A stretch of DNA of 64,000 nt from Plutella xylostella (GCF_932276165.1 NC_063987.1:8246001-8310000); one strand, 5' to 3'. Counted from the stretch's first letter, positions 29,691 to 41,567 are shown. Made by a program: numbers and translations. The notes: a model not told the origin generated them from the sequence alone.

Positions 29691-30665
29691 TAAGGCATGG
29701 AGGCCTTGGGATTCGTCAGATCCGGGATACTGGTCTTCCGGCATTTTTGGCCTCGGCGCATGAGGTGGTAGAGCTCGTCACTCGTATTTTGTCTATTGAT
29801 GGTGACGGGTTCTGCTTACCCTTTGTGACCGACGCTCTGGCAGAGTGGGACACTCAGCGTCCGAGACTAGGTACCTCTGATAATCCTGCGGTCCAACGGA
29901 ACTGGGATGACATCAATTCTGTAGGTATTTTAAACAGGATGATGGCGGCCAGTTCAGGTGCAGACTTGGCGAGACTCAGAGCTGCATCGGCTTCAGAATC
30001 GGGGGCTTGGCTCCATGCCTTACCTTCACCACAAATGGGTACTTTACTGGACAATGACTCTTTGAGGATAGCTGTAGCTTTGAGGCTGGGATGTAACATT
30101 TGCGAACAACATCAGTGCATCTGTGGAGCACAGGTAGATACCAAGGGATACCATGGTCTGAGCTGCCAGAGGTGCGCTGGTAGGTTTCCTCGGCATCATG
30201 CCCTAAACAAGATCATTCGCAGGGCAATGGTCACCGCCAACATACCCTGCGTTTTGGAACCTCCGGGCTTAAGCCGAAGTGATGGCAAGCGGCCTGATGG
30301 TTTAACCCTGGTCCCTTGGGAGCGTGGTCGAAGCCTCTTGTGGGACGCGACTTGCGTGACCACATTTGCTGCCACTCAGTTGCAGGGTACGACAAGCTTG
30401 GCTGGCTCGGCGGCTGAGAGCGCGGCCAGACAGAAACACGCAAAATACCTTTGTCCCTGTAGCTTTTGAGACAAGTGGAGTATGGGGCTCTGAGGCAAGG
30501 ACACTTTTAAAAACACTCGGCCGACGCATAGTTTCGAGAGGCTATGACCCCCGCTCTGGCTCGTACCTGGCTCAAAGGATATCAATTGCTATACAACGTG
30601 GCAATTCTGCAAGTATAATGGGTACCTTTGAGCCAGGTACGATTCGGGGAGGGCTCTTAGACTAA
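29690..30665 (+). pseudogene. LINE ORF2 C-terminus with PD-(D/E)XK-like domain, frameshifted
   Basis: The first frame (29747-30469; homology starts at about 29690 with 'LGIRQIRDTGLPAFL') carries a Cys/His cluster (CNICEQHQCICGAQ...HGLSCQRCAGRFPRHH) and the nuclease-like 'RPDGLTLVPWERGRSLLWD'. The second frame (to 30665) continues with 'VPVAFETSGVWGSEA' and 'SYLAQRISIAIQRGNSASI'. One frameshift lies near 30440. The reverse transcriptase domain itself is missing, so this is a 5'-truncated copy. The same domain is at 14237-14920. Confidence 0.75.
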
Positions 30666-31169
30666 TTTCGACGACGCATAGTGCTGATTAGCTATAAGTA
30701 TTTAATTTTGTATTTAATTGTATTAAACTTAGACTTACGACGAAGCATGTTGTGGATAAAAAATGTAATATTTGGCCAAATTATTATTATTATTTGCATG
30801 AATAAATGATTTAAATACTTATAATAACACTTAAGTCTTAAAAAATTTGCGTTTCATCCACTAACCTTTAACGATCGTATGAATGAAATGTTCATTACTA
30901 AAATTTAAGCTTTTGAATTTGGAGCAACAGGAGAAGCAACAGCAGGAAGTAGCGTGCAGGAGACCTTTATTTCCGGTGCCGTTCATAGAGGAGTGCATGC
31001 AAGCGGAATTGGAGGAACGAGTGGTATCGAAGTACCTTATGATGAATGCACAATCGACAATCAATACTTCTTAAGGGCACATCATTACAACATTCGGGCT
31101 AATCCGTGGAAATTGTTGTGTAGACATAGAGGAGACACAGTACGACGAACGCACTGGCACATCATATAC
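30666..31169 (+). mobile_element. LINE tail and unassigned repeat, copy 2
   Basis: 30666-30895 is the LINE 3' untranslated tail (paralogue of 28150-28500, without the MITE). 30890-31169 is the unassigned repeat that is also at 28560-28845, here interrupted by the DD41D element. Confidence 0.6.
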
Positions 31170-32114
31170 AACGGGTGATTTTTTTGAGGTTAGGATTTTC
31201 AAGCATTATTATTTGACAGATCACGCGGGATTTCAGACATGGTGTCAACGAGAAAGATGCTCAGTGTGCTTTGACATTTCATCATGAATAGACTTACTAA
31301 CGAGCAACGCTTGCAAATCATTGAATTTTATTACCAAAATCAGCCCTAGAAAAGTTGGCAGGAAATCCGCATTTTTATCGACAAATTTTTTTCAGCGATG
31401 ATGCTCATTTCTGGTTGAATGGCTACGTAAATAAGCAAAATTGCCGCATTTGGAGTGAAGAGCAACCAGAAGCCGTTCAAGAACTGCCCTTGCATCCCGA
31501 AAAATGCACTGTTTGGTGTGGTTTGTACGCTGGTGGAATCATTGGACCGTATTTTTTCAAAGATGCTGTTGGACGCAACGTTACGGTGAATGGCGATCGC
31601 TATCGTTCGATGCTAACAAACTTTTTGTTGCCAAAAATGGAAGAACTGAACTTTGTTGACATGTGGTTTCAACAAGATGGCGCTACATGCCACACAGCTC
31701 GCGATTCTATGGCCATTTTGAGGGAAAACTTCGGAGAACAATTCATCTCAAGAAATGGACCGGTAAGTTGGCCACCAAGATCATGCGATTTGACGCCTTT
31801 AGACTATTTTTTGTGGGGCTACGTCAAGTCTAAAGCCTACAGAAATAAGCCAGCAACTATTCCAGCTTTGGAAGACAACATTTCCGAAGAAATTCGGGCT
31901 ATTCCGGCCGAAATGCTCGAAAAAGTTGCCAAAAATTGGACTATCCGAATGGACCACCTAAGACGCAGCCGCGGTCAACATTTAAATGAAATTATCTTCA
32001 AAAAGTAAATGTCATGGATCAATCTAACGTTTCAAATAAAGAACCGATGAGATTTTGCAATTTTTATGCGTTTTTTTTTTTAAAAAGTTCTCAAGCTCTT
32101 AAAAAATCACCCGT
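31170..32114 (+). mobile_element. DD41D Tc1/mariner element with internal deletion, about 945 bp
   Basis: Terminal inverted repeats AACGGGTGATTTTTT (31170) and AAAAAATCACCCGTT (ends about 32114). The insertion splits the repeat that is uninterrupted at 28826-28845, which confirms the ends. The ATG at 31286 starts the usual N-terminus but is cut after about 20 codons, and the frame resumes at 31355, so the DNA-binding half has been deleted. Confidence 0.85.
31355..32008 (+). pseudogene. DD41D transposase, catalytic half intact
   Basis: The first Asp is in 'FFSDDAHFWLNGYVN', the second in 'FQQDGATCH' and the third in 'CDLTPLDYFLWG'. I count 41 residues between the second and third Asp, hence DD41D. 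The frame ends at 32008, shortly before the right terminal repeat. It lacks the helix-turn-helix region, so it is non-autonomous. Confidence 0.85.
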
Positions 32115-32218
32115 TATTAGTTTACTAACATAGACTAAGGACACATTGTTACTAACACATTTTTATGGATTTTTAATGGATTAATATCTGAGATAAATGA
32201 ATTTATTATTATTTATTA

Positions 32219-32730
32219 GTACGTCTAAACAGTGGGGTCATAATAGCATCGTTCATACATCATTACATGCCTCCCTTGTCTGGTTGAGTACCTTTCTTCC
32301 GGCGGTGGCCGTGAGATATTTAAAAAATCTATCGGAAGAGACGATTACGAAACTTGTCGTTGCGCGTTTCACTGTATGGAAGTTGGAAACGGCCGGGGGA
32401 CGCACGGCAACGATTCTGACGCCACGTGGCGAATTAGATCACTTGAAATGGAAGGCGAGGCACCTCCAAAATTTCAGCGACGATTGGATCAAGCAACTGA
32501 TCTAGCCGATGCGATATTACCTTCAAATAGAGGACGGGGAATGCAGCGTGAATCGGATGACGATGCATTTGGAGATGAACAGGCGCCGGGTAAAAGAGTT
32601 GGAAACTTTGGAACCAGAAGAGGTAAATCAAATGATCATTGGACCAATACAAGAGTAGTTTTGTTACTTTGTTAAGAACGCGCTTTTCACCAAGGAGATG
32701 CTGAGAGAGTAGGTATTATCGAAGACGGTT
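32219..32730 (+). other. Unassigned coding-like stretch, two overlapping frames
   Basis: Frame 32197-32505 reads a Lys/Leu/Thr-rich peptide ('KNLSEETITKLVVARFTVWKL' in part). Frame 32376-32675 reads a charged peptide with 'ESDDDAFGDEQAPGKR'. No family is recognised. Position next to the peptidase-like fragment suggests the same mobile element. Confidence 0.3.
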
Positions 32731-33200
32731 GAGGGGATTGAGTTTATGTTCAAACGGGGAGCGATCGACAGAATTGTATCCAGACACGCTTTGTATCCAG
32801 AAGTACCACGACCATTTGTTATGTAACGAATCAGTCGATGCGACCAGCTATTTATTTACTGGGCATCATCAAACGGTATCGTTTTGGCGTGTTAGGATTA
32901 GTAATGAATATCAATATTATTTATTTAATATTCACGGTGTCTATCCCACACAATCAAAATGACAACACTTTTAACGTCGCCCGGTTATTTAGTTGTCATG
33001 ATTCTTTGTCTCTCACCAGAGTATTATTAGCTAACTGTAGTTTTCGGGAACTAAATCACTAAGATATTCATAATTTCACCGTATAACCCGTAATTAATAA
33101 TTTAAAGAGAAAAATCGATACCGTTACAGTTGATCCTAAATTTTCGATACACCAAGTCGTCATTTTAAGACGAACTGCCGCTGCCGTTGTAGAAGAGAAA
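32730..33200 (+). pseudogene. C76-like peptidase, C-terminal half
   Basis: Two frames read 'LLCNESVDATSYLFTGHHQTVSFWRV', in part, and 'YQYYLFNIHGVYPTQ', then 'ARLFSCHDSLSLTRVLLANC'. In C76-type peptidases the catalytic His lies in a similar '(F)D/N-x-H' turn and is followed by a short helix that starts with a phenylalanine-rich strand. This is the half missing from the array units, which carry the Cys half. Family assignment is inference. Confidence 0.45.
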
Positions 33201-33239
33201 TTTATAAACGTTCGTGGACGACCAAAATAAATCTGTAGA

Positions 33240-33793
33240 TAACTCTCATTTAGTTGCCGTTAATAATTAAAGAGCGTCCAATCCAGAATGCAGAAAAGCA
33301 GTTGAGCCTTATAGTCGGGTGAATCCGGAAGTTCATAGGGAAGCCGTTCATCGTTACTTGCAGAACAATCCAGAAGTTAACGCTAGCCAACGCTATAACA
33401 CAGTTCGAAACGTAGAAGAAAGCTTACGGGTTTGTAACTCTTTGATTGCAGTACGAAGCGGATTACCGCCGGATCTCAACAATGGCACATTGTTGAGATC
33501 ATTAGATCTCAACAATGTGCCATTGTTTAGTTTAAAGAGGCAATCAATAAAGGACAATGATGCGTATCTGTGTTCACATTGCAATTCGAGGTTATTTTTG
33601 AAGAAAAAGTCCGAAGTCAATGGCGTTGTGTCAGTGGGAAGAATAACATTCAAAGTTTCCCGACTTTGACATAAGACTTTTAGACCGCGTGCGTAAAACA
33701 ATTTATTTTCTAGGCGTTTCTCATGGTTTTCAAAATCCCGATAGTGGTTTAGCATTTGTCAAAATCCAAGGGAGGGTCTACCATCGTGTATTT
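33240..33793 (+). pseudogene. Helitron N-terminal region (VHR repeats and Cys pair)
   Basis: Reads 'NPEVHREAVHRYLQNNPEVN' (a repeat seen near the start of Helitron-like proteins), then a zinc-like 'CSHCNSRLF', and at about 33770 'QGRVYHRVFDLGYRD', which leads into the Rep N-terminus. Frameshifts and stops are present. Confidence 0.6.
33478..33527. repeat. Perfect 23-bp inverted repeat with 4-base loop
   Basis: Arm 33478-33500 and arm 33505-33527 are exact reverse complements around ATTA. It sits inside the Helitron N-terminal frame and adds residues there ('LNNGTLLRSLDLNNVPLF'). It looks like a templated inverted duplication. Confidence 0.95.
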
Positions 33794-35520
33794 GATTTAG
33801 GATATAGAGACACGCAAAATCGGTCAATAAATCGAAGATAATGAGGAACGTCAGAGAATAGCTAGCGGACACAGACTCGGCCGACATACTGTGACTGAAA
33901 TATTTTTTTGCATACTGTGAACACGTATATAGACAGCTTTAAACAACTCGCTCGTGAAACATCTGATGACGCGTACCTTAGGTTTGAAGCCACGTCGCGT
34001 CGAACTCACGGTAGCATCCTCGGAGACATGCCTTTAGGTAATGATATCCCCGCGATCATTAGCACAGAAAGGTAACAGTTTAGTTCGGTTGTATAGCTAT
34101 TTGGAAAATCGGAAACAAGAGACCTTTTCAGGTAGATTAATAATTATAGCCAGTTATATGAATCATTTCAATAACCGCTGTTGGTACTGTAACAACACTA
34201 AAAGATCTAATGTTGAACCCATTGTAGAATTAAGAATAGTAAAAGATTACCCTACAGAACTAACTCAGTAACCATACCACATTCATCTAGTCGATTAGTT
34301 AGAAGCCCTAGTATAGACTTACGCCTAAGTACGAATATAACCTTGAAATTTTATTTTATTTTATTACTCTTTTAGGCATAGGACAGAATTGTGAAAACTA
34401 TTAAATACATGCCCTTTGGGATTCACTATTCGGCAACCACTCTGAGCACACCATTCTTTTGTCTCTTGTCGAGGGAAATTATTACCAATAATCACTAATT
34501 ACAGACGAAGCCGAAGTTAGATTGCGACAGGCAGTTTTAAATCACATGATCCACAGGCCCTGTGGACCTCCACACAGAACTGAACTACCTTGCTGGGATG
34601 AGGAAAAAAATAAATGCTCAAAATTTTCCACTAAAATGCTACAGAAGTAACATATACAGACGATAGAGGGTTTGTACGTCTTCGTAGAGATGCCAACAAT
34701 AGCGGTACTATAAGGTTGCGTAACCGGCCAATAGAAATAAGTGATTTGTGGGTAGTTCCTTACAACACTGCCACTCTCCCAAAGTATGAGTGTCACGCTA
34801 ATTTATAGGTCTCCTCCGCGCATAAAATAATAACTACTTATTTAAATATGCAACAACGAAAGGTAAAGACGAAACACGTGTAGCTATGGTCACCAGTGAT
34901 CAAAACGATGAGGTCGAAAACTATGTCACAAAACGGTATACAGGGTCTTGTGACGCGGCGTGGCGAGTTTTCGAATTTGACGTAAAAGCTCGCGAGACAT
35001 TTCAGACTAAAAACAAAATGCAAAGCAGTGTTAGACGTCCCAAGAAGATTCGTCGCGGTCGTCGGAGCCCACCTTGTCCGAGGTGGGAGAGAGCCTTGGA
35101 CCAGCCAGCGACAGCTGGATCTACAAGGTGAGCTGCGTGGCGGCAGCATCTACGCACCAGAGCGGGCCGAGGTTTGCAGGTCAAGGAGCTCAATGTGTGA
35201 CCATGTCTACTTGTGCATCCGTAATATCCGTCATCAAAAAGCGACAAATATTCCAACAGACTGACATGGACAATATCCTTGACGCTGGACACGCTTTGTA
35301 TCCAGTAGTACCTCGACCAGAGGGAGAGAGATTCATTTGTCCCGAAGATTTGCCTACCCATATTAATGTTCATATCGAGAAAAAGAAGCGAAGGATCGCG
35401 GAGGAGAAGCACAGGATCGAGGAAGAGGAGAAGCGAGGGATCGATCGATCAGCTTACACCAGTTGCCCAAGTGATTTAGGATATAGAGACACGCAAAATC
35501 GGTCTGTAAATCGAAGATAA
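33794..35520 (+). pseudogene. Array unit 1: Helitron Rep pieces and C76-like Cys half
   Basis: In order: Rep N-terminal block (33900-34075, 'NTYIDSFKQLARETSDDAY'), a stop near 34076, 'NHMIHRPCGPPHRTELPCWDE' in part (34540-34590), 'ISDLWVVPYNTATLPKYEC' (34735-34800), 'VENYVTKRYTGSCDAAWRVF' (34905-34985), then GAQC/CASVISVI (35190-35230), 'TDMDNILDAGHALY' and the charged coil. These Rep blocks are those of Helitron rolling-circle replication proteins. The HUH core between the first and second blocks is not readable. The helicase part is absent. Confidence 0.7.
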
Positions 35521-37244
35521 TGAGGAACGTCAGAGAATAGCTAGCGGACACAGACTCGGCCGACATACTGTGACTGAAATATTTTTTTGCATACTGTGAA
35601 CACGTATATAGACAGCTTTAAACAACTCGCTCGTGAAACATCTGATGACGCGTACCTTAGGTTTGAAGCCACGTCGCGTCGAACTCACGGTAGCATCCTC
35701 GGAGACATGCCTTTAGGTAATGAAATCCCCGCGATCATTAGCACAGAAAGGTAACAGTTTAGTTCGGTTGTATAGCTATTTGGAAAATCGGAAACAAGAG
35801 ACCTTTTCAGGTAGATTAATAATTATAGCCAGTTATATGAATCATTTCAATACCCGCTGTTGGTACTGTAACAACACTAAAAGATCTAATGTTGAACCCA
35901 TTGTAGTATTAAGAATAGTAAAAGATTACCCTACAGAACTAACTCAGTAACCATACAACATTCATCTAGTCGATTAGTTAGAAGCCCTAGTATAGACTTA
36001 CGCCTAAGTACGAATATAACCTTGAAATTTTATTTTATTTTATTACTCTTTTAGGCATAGGACAGAATTGTGAAAACTATTAAATACATGCCCTTTGGGA
36101 TTCACTATTCGGCAACCACTCTGAGCACACCATTCTTTTGTCTCTTGTCGAGGGAAATTATTACCAATAATCACTAATTACAGACGAAGCCGAAGTTAGA
36201 TTGCGACAGGCAGTTTTAAATCACATGATCCACAGGCCCTGTGGACCTCCACACAGAACTGAACTACCTTGCTGGGATGAGGAAAAAAATAAATGCTCAA
36301 AATTTTCCACTAAAATGCTACAGAAGTAACATATACAGACGATAGAGGGTTTGTACGTCTTCGTAGAGATGCCAACAATAGCGGTACTATAAGGTTGCGT
36401 AACCGGCCAATAGAAATAAGTGATTTGTGGGTAGTTCCTTACAACACTGCCATTCTCCCAAAGTATGAGTGTCACGCTAATTTATAGGTCTCCTCCGCGC
36501 ATAAAATAATAACTACTTATTTAAATATACAACAACGAAAGGTAAAGACGAAACACGTGTAGCTATGGTCACCAGTGATCAAAACGATGAGGTCGAAAAC
36601 TATGTCACAAAACGGTATACAGGGTCTTGTGACGCGGCGTGGCGAGTTTTCTAATTTGACGTAAAAGCTCGCGAGACATTTCAGACTAAAAACAAAATGC
36701 AAAGCAGTGTTAGACGTCCCAAGAAGATTCGTCGCGGTCGTCGGAGCCCACCTTGTCCGAGGTGGGAGAGAGCCTTGGTCCAGCCAGCGACAGCTGGATC
36801 TACAGGGTGAGCTGCGTGGCGGCAGCATCTACGCACCAGAGCGGGCCGAGGTTTGCAGGTCAAGGAGCTCAATGTGTGACCATGTCTACTTGTGCATCCG
36901 TAATATCCGTCATCAAAAAGCGACAAATATTCCAACAGACTGACATGGACAATATCCTTGACGCTGGACACGCTTTGTATCCAGTAGTACCTCGACCAGA
37001 GGGAGAGAGATTCATTTGCCCCGAAGATTTACCTACCCATATTAATGTTCATATCCTAAAAAAGAAGCGAAGGATCGCGGAGGAGAAGCACAGGATCGAG
37101 GAAGAGGAAAAGCGCAGGACCACGGAGGAGAAGCACAGGATCGAGGAAGAGGAGAAGCGGGGGATCGATCGATCGGCTTACACCAGTTGCCCAAGTGATT
37201 TAGGATATAGAGACACGCAAAATCGGTCTATAAATCGAAGATAA
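35473..37244 (+). pseudogene. Array unit 2
   Basis: Same content as unit 1. It carries a private stop in the 'WRVF' block (TAA near 36652) and a second copy of the 45-bp coil repeat at about 37110-37155. The peptidase frame runs 36753-37244. Confidence 0.7.
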
Positions 37245-38915
37245 TGAGAAACGTCAGAGAATAGCTAGCGGACACAGACTCGGCCGACATACTGTGACTG
37301 AAATATTTTTTTGCATACTGTGAACACGTATATAGACAGCTTTAAACAACTCGCTCGTGAAACATCTGATGACGCGTACCTTAGGTTAGAAGCCACGTCG
37401 CGTCGAACTCACGGTAGCATCCTCGGAGACATGCCTTTAGGTAATGAAATCCCCGCGATCATTAGCACAGAAAGGTAACAGTTTAGTTCGGTTGTATAGC
37501 TATTTGGAAACAAGAGACCTTTTCAGGTAGATTAATAATTATAGCCAGTTATATGAATCATTTCAATACCCTCTGTTGGTACTGTAACAACACTAAAAGA
37601 TCTAATGTTGAACCCATTGTAGAATTAAGAATAGTAAAAGATTACCCTACAGAACTAACTCAGTAACCATACCACATTCATCTTGTCGATTAGTTAGAAG
37701 CCCTAGTATAGACTTACGCCTAAGTACGAATATAACCTTGAAATTTTATTTTATTTTATTACTCTTTTAGGCATAGGACAGAATTGTGAAAACTATTAAA
37801 TACATGCCCTTTGGGATTCACTATTCGGCAACCACTCTGAGCACACCATTCTTTTGTCTCTTGTCGAGGGAAATTATTACAAATAATCACTAATTACAGA
37901 CGAAGCCGAAGTTATATTGCGAAAGGCAGTTTTAAATCACATGATCCACAGGCCCTGTGGACCTCCACACAGAACTGAACTACCGTGCTGGGATGAGGAA
38001 AAAAATAAATGCTCAAAATTTTCCACTAAAATGCTACAGAAGTAACATATACAGACGATAGAGGGTTTGTACGTCTTCGTAGAGATGCCAACAATAGCGG
38101 TACTATAAGGTTTCGTAACCGGCCAATAGAAATAAGTGATTTGTGGGTAGTTCCTTACAACACTGCCACTCTCCCAAAGTATGAGTGTCACGCTAATTTA
38201 TAGGTCTCCTCCGCGCATAAAATAATAACTACTTATTTAAATATACAACAACGAAAGGTAAAGACGAAACACGTGTAGCTATGGTCACCAGTGATCAAAA
38301 CGATGAGGTCGAAAACTATGTCACAAAACGGTATACAGGGTCTTGTGACGCGGCGTGGCGAGTTTTCGAATTTGCCGTAAAAGCTCGCGAGACATTTCAG
38401 ACTAAAAACAAAATGCAAAGCAGTGTTAGACGTCCCAAGAAGATTCGTCGCGGTCGTCGGAGCCCACCTTGTCCGAGGTGGGAGAGAGCCTTGGTCCAGC
38501 CAGCGACAGCTGGATCTACAGGGTGAGCTGCGTGGCGGCAGCATCTACGCACCAGAGCGGGCCGAGGTTTGCAGGTCAAGGAGCTCAATGTGTGACCATG
38601 TCTACTTGTGCATCCGTAATATCCGTCATCAAAAAGCGACAAATATTCCAACAGACTGACATGGACAATATCCTTGACGCTGGACACGCTTTGTATCCTG
38701 TAGTACCTCGACCAGAGGGAGAGAGATTCATTTGCCCCGAAGATTTACCTACCCATATTAATGTTCATATCGAGAAAAAGAAGCGCAGGCTCGCGGAGGA
38801 GAAGCACAGGATCGAGGAAGAGGAGAAGCGCAGGATCGATCGATCGGCTTACACCAGTTGCCCAAGTGCTTTTTATTTTTTGAATGAAATTGTTATACTT
38901 ATTTACTGTAGTTAA
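37197..38915 (+). pseudogene. Array unit 3, right end cut by a retroposon
   Basis: Same content; the Rep block frame at 38281-38526 is open. The unit ends at 38867, where an unrelated AT-rich retroposon with an ATT-repeat tail begins; the peptidase continues after it at 39179. Confidence 0.7.
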
Positions 38916-39178
38916 TAAGTAATATTTCATCTATCAACGGTATTTATCATCCATCTTATCTATCAGGAATCAATTTTATTAAATGTGTGCATGTAAATTT
39001 TAATTACAAAATCAAATTTAATTATTTTAATCTGTTAAAATGTAACGCATGTTTTTTTTATAATAATTCTACTATAATATTTAATTGATTGGAATATTTT
39101 AGTTATGAATTATGAAATGTAATTATTATGCATGTTTTGTAACCCTACGGGGAAATAAAGGCTATATTATTATTATTA
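38868..39178 (+). mobile_element. Retroposon insertion with (ATT)n tail
   Basis: AT-rich sequence ending 'GGGGAAATAAAGGCTATATTATTATTATT'. It interrupts the peptidase-like gene. The family is not recognised. Confidence 0.55.
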
Positions 39179-39440
39179 TTAATGTTCAAAATTTCGATGT
39201 AGACATATCACGGCTTCGTAGTGCCGAATCCAATACAAAAGTTGTATCACACACACACGCACTCACGCCTTGTACTACAGTACTCCCTTGCGGGGTAGGC
39301 AGAGGTGCATTGCTGCACCCACTTTTCACCAGAGTGTTATGTTAGTCCCAATGTAATAGGGGGCGGGCCTATTGCCATTTGTATGTTGTATCCTCCCCGA
39401 ATATACGGTTTGGATAATTCGTTATTTGTAAGTCATTGTT
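39179..39440 (+). pseudogene. C76-like peptidase middle part, interrupted by a lepidopteran repeat
   Basis: 'NVQNFDVD...LRSA' at 39179-39224 continues at 39385 with 'LYPPRIYGLDN', matching 11255-11350. Between them lies a (CA)n-associated repeat ('CACTCACGCCTTGTACTACAG', 'CCCTTGCGGGGTAGGCAGAGG', 'TGCATTGCTGCACCC'), which also occurs inverted at 53975-54045. Confidence 0.6.
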
Positions 39441-39509
39441 GTTTGTAAAACGAAAGAGGAGCTATCTAGGTTAACTGTCAAAATAAGAGGAGTTTGGTCA
39501 AAACCTGGA

Positions 39510-39985
39510 AATCGATTAAGTAGCAAATAAGCATCCACTGATGGAAACATTTTCTTTAGAGCTCATAACTAAAAAAAATCTTTTGTATTGACATTCGATC
39601 GTTTCATGAAGCGACTCATTCTCTGCTGCAAGCTTGGTTGAGGTATCCGTTACAGAATTGATACGAGACTCCATCATGGAAATTCTTTCATATATTTCAG
39701 GTGGGCCAACTTCAACATCTATAGAGTTTTTTAATGAGTCAAATCTCTTGTTGATAAGATTTATTAGACTCTCTGTGTCTATGTTTATTATCGATGACAT
39801 TTCCCCAGGTTCTTCTATAGTTCTATTTATAATAATAGGACTACCGATCTTCACTCCTTTTTGCAGCTTTCACATTTCCATTTAGGCTTGTTCATTGGAA
39901 GTATTTTTTTGAAGGCAGTGATATCTAATCCTGCACATAAGTAATGCAAATAAATTGCACAACCATTGCATTTCAGTTGTTCCTC
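39510..39985 (-). pseudogene. LINE ORF1 fragment with PHD-like finger
   Basis: On the minus strand: 'LKCNGCAIYLHYLCAGLD' and 'PKWKCESC' give a PHD/C4HC3-like finger, followed by a coiled segment ('SLINLINKRFDSLKN', 'RISMMESRINSVTDTS'). This is typical of ORF1 of some insect CR1/jockey elements. The frame ends at 39516. Confidence 0.65.
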
Positions 39986-40029
39986 AATCTTTATTTTATA
40001 TATCTCAAAGTAAATATAAACTTAATATA

Positions 40030-41310
40030 TCTCAAAGTCGACAGTGCTATATTTGCAGTAAAGATTTAAATCATGATGCCACCATTGATCATAATTGGCA
40101 CACTGGAGCTTATAGTGGAGTTTCGCGCAGCATGTGTAGTTCAAAATACAATCCACCTAGATTTTTACCTGTATTTCTACATAACTTAAGCAATTATGAT
40201 GCTCATTTCATCGTACATGCATTAAACTATGATGCAGGAAAAATCGATATTATACCCCAAAACAAAGAAAAATATCTTTCTTTTTCTAAACAAATTAAAG
40301 TAAATAACCATAATGTTAGCTTGATTCTAGATTCGTTTAAATTTATGGCTAGCAGTCTAGATAAGTTGGCTCAAAATTTGAGGTCTGACCAATTTAATCA
40401 GCTCAAAAGAGTATTTCCAAAGGAGGACGATTAATAAAAAAAGGTATATATCCCTATGAATACACCACGTCTTTTGATAGTTTAAAATGTACATCTTTGC
40501 CTGGTAAAGAAAATTTTTATAACTCATTAACTAACACAAATGTTTCTGATGAAAATTATAAACATGCCCAGAACATATGGACACATTTTAACTGTCATGA
40601 TATGAGTGATTATTCGAATTTATATTTAAAAACCGATGTGTTGTTGTTAGCCGACATCTTTGAAAATTATAAGAAATATATATGTTTGTTCTAAGACGTA
40701 TGGATTAGATCCAGCACATTATTTTACTGCACCGGGATTAAGTTGGGACGCTATGTTAAAGTATTTGAATTGCAGCTTTAGACTGATTTTGATAAAATAT
40801 CTTTTATCAAAAAAGGTATACGGGGTGGTATTTCCCTATGTAGCAATAGATATGCGAAAGCGAATAATATTTTCATGAATGACTATGACAGCCGAGTACC
40901 ACCTTCGTTTTTGATTTATCTTGACGCTAACAATTTGTATGGGTGGCCTATGTCACAATATCTTCCGACAGGTGAATTCGAATGGGTGGAAGATAGTGTC
41001 AATTATAATATTCCTGATAATTCTGAATATGGTTATATATTAGAAGTTGACTTGATATATCCTCATCATTTACACGATTCTCACTCCGATTTGCCTTTCT
41101 GTCCTGAAACAATTTGCACGCCAAATAGGAACGAAAAAAAATTAGTACCAAATTTTAAAAAGAAAATAAAATATATCATTCACTATAGAAATCTTAAACA
41201 ATGTATTGAAAACGGTTTAAAACTAACTAAAATTCACAGAGTTTTAAAATTTAAACAAAGTGACTGGAAAAAAATATATTGATTTGAATACTTCAATGAG
41301 AACGCTCATA
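40030..41310 (+). pseudogene. Polinton/adintovirus-type DNA polymerase B, exonuclease to polymerase region
   Basis: Starts with the zinc pair 'CYICSKDL' and 'FLHNLSNYDAHFIVHAL' as in 15880-16240, here in better frame, then 'DSFKFMASSLDKLA', 'TYGLDPAHYFTAPGLSWDAM' in part, 'GGISLCSNRYAKAN' (frameshifted, about 40815-40860) and the polymerase motif A region 'YLDANNLYGWPMSQYLP' (40918-40968). It ends after 'KYIDLNTSMR' at about 41310, before the YxDTDS motif. Three small frame breaks are visible. It covers the part that follows the first fragment at 13.8-16.2 kb. Confidence 0.8.
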
Positions 41311-41567
41311 GCCTTAATAAAGTTTATTAGGTCGCGGCGACCTCCACAGCATCATCCCTCAGGATCATCGCCAAAGACAGCGCCTCGGAGGGGGTAGGGG
41401 CAGGCAGGTGGAGCAGGCGGGGAAGTGAGCCAGAACCCGTGAATCCCTACTACTGCCGCCATAGAAGGTCATTGGGTCATAGGAATGATTGTGGATGACA
41501 ACGATGATTTCAGGCTGGAAGTGTGTCTCGATAACGAGAGATCTTTAGAAGTATTGGGGCCACTCAT
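41311..41567 (+). other. Unassigned stretch, GC-richer
   Basis: Contains 'GGCGACCTCCACAGCATC' and 'GGAGGGGGTAGGGGCAGGCAGG'; no frame or family is recognised. It contains the junction between polymerase B and the DD41D transposon. Confidence 0.4.

Larger units (their letters stand above)
33794..38867 (+). repeat. Tandem array of three Helitron-peptidase units (about 1.68 kb each)
   Basis: Units 33794-35472 (1,679 bp), 35473-37196 (1,724 bp) and 37197-38867 (about 1,671 bp) are almost identical. Unit 2 is longer by one 45-bp repeat of the 'EEKHRIEEEEKR' coding stretch; unit 3 lacks 8 bp near 37508. Each starts with the Rep N-terminus ('DLGYRDTQNRS') and ends with the peptidase Cys half plus 'SAYTSCPS', joined directly to the next. 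The same unit junction is seen at 18404. Confidence 0.93.

Noticed and set aside
35002..35412. Minus-strand frame across the Helitron-peptidase unit
   Set aside because: It is the reverse of coding sequence with clear Rep and peptidase motifs and appears in each unit only because the unit is repeated.
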